DNA from: Halichondria panicea
Lineage: Eukaryota > Porifera > Demospongiae > Suberitida > Halichondriidae
Direction: 5' to 3'
DNA: 64,000 nt
Assembly: GCF_963675165.1 (NCBI RefSeq)
Contig: NC_087389.1
Location: 1-64,000 of the forward strand
The notes under the pieces are model-generated. The model searched no databases, was not told the DNA's origin, and saw only the letters and a list, made by a program, of their open reading frames with translations. The position numbers and the translations under genes were made by a program. Position 1 is the stretch's first letter. Every line of letters starts with the position of its first letter. Of this stretch, positions 35,029-45,091 are shown in pieces.

Positions 35029-37582
35029 ATGACCAGACAGACCACGCCCACCATATCCTCCGATAACAGCCCTTGCGCAGGTTTATACAACCACTCTCTC
35101 TCATCATATCAGCCGGCTAACTCGGTGACCTCCTCTGACTTGCAGGCTACCTCTACCAGACTCCAAACACTCCTCAAGGTGAATACTCTTGCATGCATGT
35201 TACATTGCCGCTAGTATAGAGCTAGGAAATCTACCTAACCATATATAACTAGCTAATAGTGCACACCTGTCCAAATAATACCTTTTACTGCATTTATAAA
35301 TAATCAGCATTTATAATTGCAGTATATTATTATACTGCAATTTCCATAGCAATTCTTGTGTGCAGTATATCCGTCTCTATACTTGTTGCCCTATTATTAT
35401 ATTGTTTGTATTGCTGCAGATGAGTTTCGTTAAGCCAGATGCTGCCAAGTTGCAGACTCTGAAGGATATTGCCGAGAAGATGCGTATCCACTCTGTCAAC
35501 ATGACTCAAGCCTCGGGCTCTGGGTAAGCATAGTGTCCTCCAACCCAACACATGCCCACTAGATACTGTACACACACACACACACACAGACACCCGACAT
35601 CAAGTGCCTCTGCTGCTGAGATCATGTCCTGTCTCTTCTTCGATGAGATGAGATATTCAAGTAAGGGAAGTGGTGGCCCTTGCTAGCATATTGCTTCCTG
35701 TGCATTCCTCGGGTGTTGTGTGAATGCTCTGTTCCCTTTGTGTGCAGTTGAAGCCCCCAAGCACTATGCTGCTGACCGGTTCATCCTCTCTAAGGTATCC
35801 CACTCATTTGTCTATACTCACTCCACTGATTGCTTGCTTTGTAGGGACATGCTTGCCCCATACTGTATGCTGCTTGGTGTGAGGCTGGACTGCTCTCCAA
35901 GGAACACCTGCTCACTCTGCGTAAGGTGGACTCCATTCTTGAGGGTCATCCCACTCCTGTAAGCACACCATCATGCTATGTAGCCCTCACACAATATCTC
36001 TATAATACATGCAGCGTCAGAACTACATCGATGTAGCCACTGGGTCGCTTGGTCAAGGTGTGAGCGTGGCTGCTGGAATGGCCTATTGTGGCAAGTACTT
36101 GGACAAGGCTAGGTAAGATCTGCTCTTATACTAGTAACAGGATTACCCTCTGCTGTTTGTAGCTATCGCACATACTGTGTGACAGGAGACGGGGAAACAG
36201 CTGAGGGAAGTATTTGGGAGGCAGCAGCTTTTGCTAGCTACTACAAGTTGGACAACCTTGTTCTGATTGTGGATGTGAATCGTCTTGGTCAGTCTCAGCC
36301 TGCTTCTCTAGAGCATGATGTGGAGACCTACAGGAAGAGGTTTGATGCATTTGGATGGAATGCAATCATTGTGGATGGTCATGATGTGGAGAAAGTGTTA
36401 GAGGCCTTCCACAATGCCAAGCTCTGTAAGGACAAACCCACCTGCCTTGTGGCCAAGACCTACAAGGGTAAGCTACCTCTGTGTGTGTGTATCAGGTGTT
36501 ACTGTGTACACAGGGCGTGGATTCCCTAATGTTGAGGACCTAGAGAACTGGCATGGTAAAGCACTCGGAGACCAAGCTGCTACTGCTATTGCTGCTTGTG
36601 AGGGACGTATTGTTAACAAGGGACCTCACGGAGTCAGCCCCAAACCAATTGCTGATGATGCTCCTAAGTTTGACATCCCTACCATCAAATTGAGTACTCC
36701 TCCCAACTACAAGCTAGGAGACAAGGTACAGAGCATGCCCTGCATGTGTGCTATACTTATACTGACACTGTGTGTATAGGTGGCCACACGTAAGGTGTAT
36801 GGTGATGCTCTAGTCAAGCTAGGGCAAAGCTTTGAGAGAGTGATTGCTTTGGATGGAGACACGAAGAACTCAACCTTCTCCCTCACTTACAAGAAAGCAT
36901 TCAATGATCGCTATGTCGAGTGTTTCATTGCAGAACAGAATATTTGTGGAGTTGGTATTGGACTGGCGTGCAGGGATCGCAACGTTGTCTTCTGCTCAAC
37001 CTTTGCTGCCTTCTTTACCCGTGCCTTTGATCAGATCCGAATGGGAGCCATTTCTCAGACACAGGTCAACTTTGTTGGCTCACATGCTGGTTGTTCTATT
37101 GGTAAGTAGCGTCACTATAATATTGTGTGCATGTACCTTTCCAATAATGTGTTTAGGTTGTGATGACAATCCACCAATTTTAATATTTAACGAAAGCAAA
37201 GGCCATGTATTGTTATTTTCTAGAATTCAGCTATTTTAGTAGCCATCTCTTTGAGGGATCGTCAATTATTATGTTCGGAATATAATTTCAATAGCTCTCA
37301 CAACATGTGTACTTTGACCCCTGGGCAGGTGAGGATGGACCTTCTCAGATGGCACTGGAGGACTTTGCAATGTTCCGCACTATTCCTGGTGCTGCGTGCT
37401 TCTATCCATCAGATGCTGTCTCTTGTGAGAGAGCTATTGAACTAGCTGCCAACTACAAGGGTCTGACCTTCACACGAACATCACGACCTGCCACTCCAGT
37501 GATCTACAGCAATGAGGAAGTCTTTGAGATTGGGAAAGGAAAGGTTTGTTAATGCTCCTTTCCCCCTCTACATTGCCTGATT

Positions 37583-37615
<33 letters not shown>

Positions 37616-38261
37616 GTTGTACGTCAGTCTCCCATGGACAAGGTGACAGTAGTGGGGGCTGGAGTTACACTGGAGGAAGCTATGAAAGCTGCTGATACAC
37701 TCAAGGCTGAGGGTGTGAACATCCGTGTGGTGGACCCATTCACTCTCAAGCCTATTGACAAGGAGCTCCTCACCTCATGTGCTAAAGCCACTGGAGGGAA
37801 AGTGGTGGTGGTGGAGGACCACTATGCTCAAGGTAGGAGTGTGTGTATGGTAGGGCCACTCCCTCCCTTGACTAGCTAACTATGTGTGTGTATGGTAAGC
37901 CCACTCTCTCCCTCTCATAGTGTGTGTATGGTAGGCCCACTCTCTCCCTCTCATAGTGTGTGTATGGTAGGCCCACTCTCTCCCTCTCATAGTGTGTGTA
38001 TGGTAGGTCCACTCCCTCCCTCTCATAGTGAGTGTGTGTATGGTAGGTCCACTCCCTCCCTTGACTAGCTAACTATGTGTGTGTGTTTGTCCAGGTGGTC
38101 TTGGAGAGGCTGTGGCTGGTGCTCTGAGCGAGGAGAGTGGAGTAGTGGTCAAGCGTCTCTTTGTGACTGGCATCCCTCGCAGTGGACCAGGGGCCAAGCT
38201 CATGGAAATCTATGGGATCTCGGCCAGCCACATTGTAACAGCTGTCAAGAGCCTCATTTAA
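35029..38261 (+). CDS. TKT: Transketolase
   Basis: Eleven coding exons from the ATG at 35420: 35420-35523, 35590-35660, 35748-35794, 35845-35958, 36015-36112, 36163-36467, 36514-36725, 36780-37101, 37329-37543, 37616-37832, 38095-38261. They give 623 residues, the human TKT length. Thiamine-diphosphate motif: [20 protein letters not shown] then [12 protein letters not shown]. Also present are [13 protein letters not shown], the catalytic glutamate in [28 protein letters not shown] and the C-terminal [13 protein letters not shown]. It is a cytosolic pentose-phosphate enzyme moving two-carbon units between sugar phosphates. The ATG at 35420 sits directly on a splice acceptor. An upstream exon 35029-35178 (ATG at 35029, 50 codons without a stop) splices in frame to it and would add an N-terminal extension, so the CDS span is drawn from 35029. 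That exon may instead be 5' UTR. Confidence 0.96.
37833..38094 (+). repeat. ~33-bp minisatellite filling transketolase intron 10
   Basis: Several copies of TGTGTGTATGGTAGGCCCAC followed by TCTCTCCCTCTCATAG fill the intron. Each unit repeats a donor-like GGTAGG, matching the true donor GGTAGGAGTGTGTG, and an acceptor-like CTCTCATAG. Confidence 0.9.
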
Positions 38262-39736
38262 ACAAGAGACTGAACTGAACATTGGACAGTTGTAATAATT
38301 TAGAGCTGGAACATTGTTAGCAGTATAATTATAGCAGTAGATTATAGCTAGTGAAATGATTATTAATAAATTTTTGTCAAAAAAATGTAATTAATGAGCT
38401 AGCCGCGTCTTTCAACCAAGTAAACATAAGTTTCGTCATTGATTAAACTGTTCTATATTAATTTGATGACCCTTTACCAGACACACTAACACACAAGATG
38501 GAGATGGCTAGTGAGGAAAAGCGTTCACTTGTCCTTCCCTCTAGGAGTTTCCACAAGGCTGGATATCGGGTGGATACTCACCCAAAAGGTCAGCAGCAAT
38601 GGATCACGAGACAAAGAGCATCGCAGCGAGTACAAGTGAGTGGCTAGTCATGATCAAAAGTGGACCACCTAGTATAGTGTATAGGCTGCTTTAGATGACT
38701 GGCATTCAATATCTGCTAATAGATATCATTACTAGTGATCAAACGATACAGCCTCTGTATCAAATGCATCCATTGCTACACATTTGTTGACCCGTTACTT
38801 CATTGCGTACAGTGATGGAGAGCACGAGAGGGGCAGAGTCAGTGACCAGTTGCTATAACAACGGAATACCCATTGGACGTTTTACACTGCAGATAAAGGA
38901 ACACAATTAAGAAATAGTGAGTACTGCCGCGTGCTGAGTGTGACTCTTTCTCCCACCAGAACTGTGATCTGATCATGTCATGTGATAGGCCTTGTCTAGA
39001 GCTACAGAATGCATCTCTTAGTTTTGATATTGATAGCTTTTTAGTGAAGTTATGACCTCCCGAAAGTTGCTTGAATTAACATTTTCTGTGGGGGAAGTTA
39101 TTATGATTACTACTAGTGAGTGGTCTAATCGTTCTCTCGCTCGTTAGGTTCGTGGGGGTCAGTTGGACTTGTTCCCAGCAAGTTGCAAGTGACACACTGA
39201 GGACAACTTGTACAGCAGATAGAATACAATCGATTTAAGAAACAGTGAGTACTGTCGCATGCAGATTGTGTGCATGTGACTCTACCCTTACCTGAACTTT
39301 GATCATTTTATCATGTGATGGATGCTTTGTGTGGAATGGTTACGGCTTTTCATGCTCTGTCCTCCCCTCCTAATTACTATAGCTCTCCACATTATTATTG
39401 TGTGGTGTTCCAGGTAGTGTTCACTGCGTGCATACAGTCACTACAGAGCCTTACCCTTTTTTCACCCATTATTCTATTCTCTTAATTCTTGGAAAATCTG
39501 CCTATTATTCTCATCCAATTATTCCCAAATATAATAATTATTATAATATCATGGTTCTCGGTGTTGAACTTGAAACATCGTTATGCAAAACTTAATCTAA
39601 TGATCTTTAACAAATAAATTATTTATCAGGGCCTACTTACTTACAGAGACTAGGGTAATTTGTGGGACATAATGACCATATTGGACCGCGTGTATTATAA
39701 TGCATAATTATTATGATTCTGTGTGTGTGTGTGTGT

Positions 39737-39780
<44 letters not shown>

Positions 39781-40640
39781 GACTGACCACCAGCCCCTAG
39801 CATCATCACGAGGGACATGTATGAAGGTGTTGGCTGAACATCCGAATTGCTGAGTCATGCATCTACCTCTCATCAATGTCTATGGATGGGATTAATGTGG
39901 TATTGATAATGCACTGAAATTATAACTGTGATATTCCTTTGCCTTGCTAGTAAATTGAACCCACTCACGGGAACTTAAAACTGATGCTGGTGAATTGAAC
40001 CCACTCACGGGAACGCAAAACTATTGCTGTTTGTACATTATTGTATAATTATTATTATTGTGTTTAGTTGCTATTAACTGTTATTTTTTTTACTAGAAAC
40101 GCTGCTTCGTAAAAAAAATGTATGTAGTCTCATGAATCAGCCGCCCTCCAATGTGTTGGTGGAGAGTGGACTGCCCACCTCCGCACTGCAGATACTTCAC
40201 CTGCTAGGGTGCTTTACCTCAAGATAATTATAATTATACTAAGAAATAGTAAAGATCGTTAACGAATTGCCCTCATGTGTAGATTTGATGACCCTTTACA
40301 AGACAGGTTCACACACAAGATGGACTCAGCTGGCGAGGAAAAGCATTTACTTTGTGACAATTCACCCTCTTTAGTATAATAGTTGGGTGTTTTTTTTTTA
40401 TGCACTGTACTCCTCTCCTCCCTCCCCCCTTGAGACTGTGTTTTTAGTGGAATAGTCGGGTTTTTTTATGCCTTGTACTTATACCAGAAATGTCAACTTC
40501 AATAATTATTAAGATTACAGTTATTATTGCTACAATTTTATACTAAACTATTGTTCTTACAAAACATTAAAGTGTTACGTTGTTCCATAATTAAAATTAT
40601 AGGCCAAGGGGTTAGGGGTACAGCAGCCATTCAGTATTAG
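38262..40640. other. Gene-poor interval with partially duplicated segments
   Basis: An AATAAA about 100 bp past the transketolase stop probably ends that transcript. A possible first exon (ATG at 38498, 46 codons, then GTGAGTGG donor) has a degraded second copy near 40319 (GATGGACTCAGCTGGCGAGG). A segment at about 38735-38895 recurs at about 43485-43690. TAAGAAAYAGTGAGTACTG appears at about 38910 and 39237. A 36-40-bp duplication (GAACCCACTCACGGGAAC) lies at about 39958-40020. (GT)n sits at 39719-39778. I do not recognise any protein. Confidence 0.55.
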
Positions 40641-40663
40641 ATAGTGCCAGATCAACCATCAAC

Positions 40664-41075
40664 TTGTCCATCCATATATATATATACAGAACCATCAACC
40701 TGCATGCAGAGAGCATGAAAGACTTGCCATACAACATAGCTAGCTACTCATTTGTGTGTATGCTGTTACAGTGGCTCCTCCACACACAATCAACCTACAC
40801 AGAGAGCATGAAAGATTTGCCACACAACATAGCTAGCTACTCATCTGTGTGTATGCTGTTACAGTGGCTCCTCCACACACCATCAACCTACACAGAGAGC
40901 ATGAAAGACTTGCCATACAACATAGCTAGCTACTCATCTGTGTGTATGCTGTTACAGTGGCTCCTCCCACACACCATCAACCTGCACAGGGGAGCATGAA
41001 AGATTTGCCATACAACATAGCTAGCTACTTATCTGTGTGTATGCTGTTACAGTGGTTCTGCCACAACCATACAGT
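40664..41075. repeat. 93-bp tandem repeat, about four copies
   Basis: The landmark GAGCATGAAAGAYTTGCCA occurs at about 40711, 40804, 40897 and 40992. The 93-bp (31-codon) period keeps a plus-strand frame open for 111 codons (ESMKDLPYNIASYS...). Probably a non-coding repeat; an ATG-headed repeated peptide cannot be excluded. Confidence 0.85.
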
Positions 41076-41289
41076 TATACATAGGGAGCAGAGCATAAGA
41101 CATATACTGTACTCAATGGAGCTACTTATCTTTCCTGTACAGGGGGACGTCAACCTACACACAATAGAATGCATGAAAGACACTGTACATGTAGCCAGCC
41201 ATACTTGTCTTGAATGTCTCCATGGCTGCTCACAAGACAATCCATGCACCTACACACATACTCAAGAGACACTAATTATATAATCACAC

Positions 41290-42640
41290 AATGATAGTAG
41301 TGGGCGGTGAGATCTGAGCCCCGCCCCCTTCAGTACCTGCAATACATTATACAGTGATCAGGTTAGTAATCCTCCCTGGGTCCCAGAGCAGCATGGCTTG
41401 TCTGTACCTGGGGGAGAGAGGAGACAAAAGCAGTGAGAGAATGGAACACTAGTACAGTAGCTAGTAGGAGGAGCTGTGTGTGTGTGCATTGTGGCTGCAA
41501 GAGGACAAGCAAATGATGGTTACATTGAGCGCAGCAGTTCAAACAAAACCGATCATCAACAAATCTCCACAACCTTAGAAAACAAAATAATACCAACCAA
41601 TTACCACCAGAACTGACAACATCACCACCATTGAGAACATTATCACCAGTAGTTTCCTTGCTCAAGGGACAGATTCAACAAAGGGCATAATAAACTAAAG
41701 GGACCCTGTGACTGTGAGTACCATTAACTGAGCACAGAAGTAATCAACCAGAATGTGTGGGATGGTTCAACAACAGTAGACTCACAGAGACAACCCCTCC
41801 TTCCTCTTGAAGCCCTTGTCGACTCCAGTTGCAACAAGCCTGACACGCAAGGCTTGTACAAGTGCTCAAGACTACTCTTCACTAATCCAGTCAAAGGCTA
41901 CAGTTCCCTTGGCACACCTAGGGTTTAGTTAAAGCCTGAACTTACCAATTCCATGTGCAGTAGGCACAGAGTTAGGATCCTAAAAAAGCTGTCTATATTA
42001 GCATAAGCCAAGAAGCAGCAGTTGTCTAACTATATTATAGCTAAGCTATTTTCTAATGATCCTAGCTAACTAACTATTGGAACTGATAACGAGATCATAA
42101 CACTCCCTATTATGGCAGGATCCTGTGCTGCTTTCCCTTTAGGCAGGTACTAACAGCAGAGTGCTCCCTCAATAGACTGGAGTGCCATGAGTAATCCATC
42201 ATTGCACCCCAAAGGCTGGTTCGACAAGGGTTCCAAGAACAAGAAGATGCTGTCCTGCGACCCAACTGTTGAAGAACCTCCCACACACATTCTGATTGAT
42301 TACTTGAGTGCTACGGCCACCCCCCCTCCCCCCAGGGTTCAAGGCCATGCAGGTAATAGACTCTTAGCCACGCGTATACTAACAGTAAATAAACATAAAA
42401 AGCGTTGTCGACACGAGTTTAGCCATGCATACATGTATTTAACGTGCGCTTTGCTGGCAAGTATGTATCTATTAAGCTGCATGACCTACACACCTCACAG
42501 TCAAGAAGGGGCCACCACACTTAAAACACTAGGAATACAAGAGCAAAATAATCACCAACCAAAAACCTTCCATTCTCAACAAACAGCGCGTAAACCCGAT
42601 ACACTCGAAGGAAGGCCAGAATGAACAATCTAGTTGCTAC
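41290..42640. other. Interval with unassigned open frames
   Basis: A plus-strand frame from 42187 (MSNPSLHPKGWFDKGSKNKK, open to 42624) has an internal donor-like GCAG|GTAATAG. A second stretch near 41790-41930 also reads openly before a GT. On the minus strand the end of a frame at 41363-41665 follows a CCCCAG acceptor-like word. I recognise no domain and cannot link these into a gene. Confidence 0.3.
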
Positions 42641-42764
42641 AACACATACAACAAGCTAGCTACAAACAAGACAAACATGCAGAGCTAGGGTTTCAACTTA
42701 CAATAGCTCTTGCAGTGCAGTCGGATCTATCCTTCCATGGCTGGAGAATCCTCGCGCTGCTCCG

Positions 42765-43010
42765 CTGGAAAGCTCGCAATGGTTCTGCAACACAGTGGAA
42801 GGCTTGCGATGGTTCTGCAACACAGTGGAAGGCTTTGCGATGGTTCTGCAACACAGTGGAAGGCTTTGCGATGGTTCTGCAACACAGTGGAAGGCTCGCG
42901 ATGGTTCTGCAACACAGTGAAAGGCTCGCGATGGTTCTGCAACACAGTGGAAGGCTCGCGATGGTTCTGCAACACAGTGGAAGGCTTTGCGATGGTTCTG
43001 CAAAAAATCA
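42765..43010. repeat. ~30-bp minisatellite, about eight copies
   Basis: The unit is GCGATGGTTCTGCAACACAG plus TGGAAGGCT, with T/C variants. Multiple frames on both strands stay open because of the repeat. Confidence 0.92.
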
Positions 43011-43277
43011 AGTCAATATAGCAATCAGTAAAACATGACCAAAATAATAGACAGCAAACAATGCTACAATGCTCCACAAGGCTTCCTAGCCTAACATTCC
43101 TGCAAACATGCGAGCTACAAGCAAAGGAACTCACCTCTTCCAGCTAGACACTTGCTTCTTCTTCAAACTTCAAAGGAACTGAGCTTCTGGAACTGGATCT
43201 GGGAATATTCCAGACCATTGACGTCAGAGTCTCCAAGGAGATGCCATGGAGACCGACAGTTCCCACCGATAGTCAGT

Positions 43278-43323
43278 AGTCTACTCCTGCGGTCCTCTAT
43301 CGGATAGAAGACCGCAGGAGTAC
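43278..43323. repeat. Near-perfect palindrome
   Basis: ACTCCTGCGGTCCTCTATC is followed within a few bases by its complement GATAGAAGACCGCAGGAGT, with one mismatched position. It is an isolated hairpin in the gene-poor interval with no TIR partner nearby. Confidence 0.75.
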
Positions 43324-43839
43324 TAGCTACAAGGTGTTGCGAGTATTGTGGGTAGATTGCAAAATCTGTCCCAGACACCGCAAGTGTACTAATACACATG
43401 CGCAGTGGACCACCTGCCTGTAGTGTATTATTATAGCGATTGTCATGCACTCCTGATAGAACATTTACTGTATCTCCTGATAGTCATTACCAGTGATAGC
43501 CTCTGTAAAAAAATTAATGCATCCATTGCTACACATTAATTTTGTTGACTCGTTACTTCATTGCATACAGTGATGGAGAACACGAGAGAGGCAAAGTCAG
43601 TGACCCGTTGCTATAACAACAGATGCCGAAGGAGTTACAAAGTGACACTGAGGAATATAAGGACGACCCATTGGACGTATTGCACTACTGCAGATGAAGA
43701 AAACAATCCTATAAATGTGTGTACCACTGCGTGCTGGCCCCTATAAATGTGTGTACCACCGCATGCTGGCCCTTTATCTTGCTATATAGAATGAATGATC
43801 TTAGTTATAGTTTTTAGTGACCTCCCGAATGTCAATTGT

Positions 43840-43950
43840 TCGTTTTAACACACCATTTGAAAGGCCTCTCTCTAACCTTTCAGAAAATCTTAATGTTATT
43901 GAACCATCGCAACTAAAGTTATGGCTGTTCAAAAGATATGTTCTGGTTGC
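43840..43950. mobile_element. Partial MITE-like copy C
   Basis: Only the right half is present: CATTTGAAAGGCCTCTCTCT, TTTCAGAAAATCTTAATGTT and the end ACTAAAGTTATGGCTGTTCA. It belongs to the same family as copies A, B and D-G. Confidence 0.55.
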
Positions 43951-44247
43951 CAGGCAACTAGATTCATCAGCCCCCTAAAAAGTAGTTTGGGGTGTGGCCT
44001 AAATTAATGAGCCACACCCATTATATATCAGGAAATGGTCTATACTTAATGATTACACCTACCCAAAGCCACCTGAAAAGTCTTCATGGCTATAGCAATT
44101 TTGTCAAAACAGGCCCAAAAATAGACTTTGATTTTAATACATAATTATACTGACTGATTACAGCTCGTCTTTCAAAGATTGATTCATATCGATGTTTAGA
44201 AACGCATGTGTATTAAGTTACAGAATGTGTAATTAGAATGTGATAGT

Positions 44248-44969
44248 TCATTCAGCAATGTCCAGTTGTAGTGCCTTGTACAGGAACATGATTTGTTTGG
44301 CAGCCTGCATTAATATCATTAATAAGTGATAAGTAAACTACATTGCTCACGTTGGTAGCTCTCTCCTTAGCGTCTCCGTTGTCATGGTGACCATGTACTG
44401 AGTCCACCTTGAACACAACATTGGCCCCACATTCTCTCAGTCTCCTGACATAAGCAACCACTCCACTGAAGGGGATCACTTCATCATTCCTGGAGGCCCT
44501 CACGTACACAGCAGGGTAGTCCTGTGTGTGGGAGGTGGTGTGTGGGGGGGGGACTCTTTCAGCTGTCATAACTTAAATTTCGTGGATCCAATTTCAACGA
44601 TTTTCTGATTTTCTGAAAGCTTATAAAGAGACCTTTCAAATTGTGTCATCAAAGTTCGTATTAGAACGATAAAAGTATTTACCAATTTGGCGATACCATG
44701 GATAATATATAGCCCATGGTCTAAAGCCTAAAAATGACAAATTATGGCCCCAACCAAATTTTGGATTGAAACACATCATTTGAAAGGTATATTTCTAAGC
44801 TTTCAGAAAATCATAACATTTTTGACATTGGACCAACGGTACTCTAGTTATGGCTGTTGAAAGATGTTCATGGGAGGGGGGGGGGGAGACTGGAGTGTGT
44901 GCTTACTTGAGGCCGTAGTGTAGAGTAGGGACAAATAGAAGCAATATGCTCTCTCTCAGATCTTGTACC

Positions 44970-45019
<50 letters not shown>

Positions 45020-45043
45020 TGCGTGCGTGTGCGTTGACATGTG

Positions 45044-45091
<48 letters not shown>

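Noticed and set aside
42187-42624. 145-codon plus-strand frame (MSNPSLHPKGWFDKG...)
   Set aside because: The composition after residue ~55 looks non-coding, and a donor-like site interrupts it. I could not connect it to other exons.
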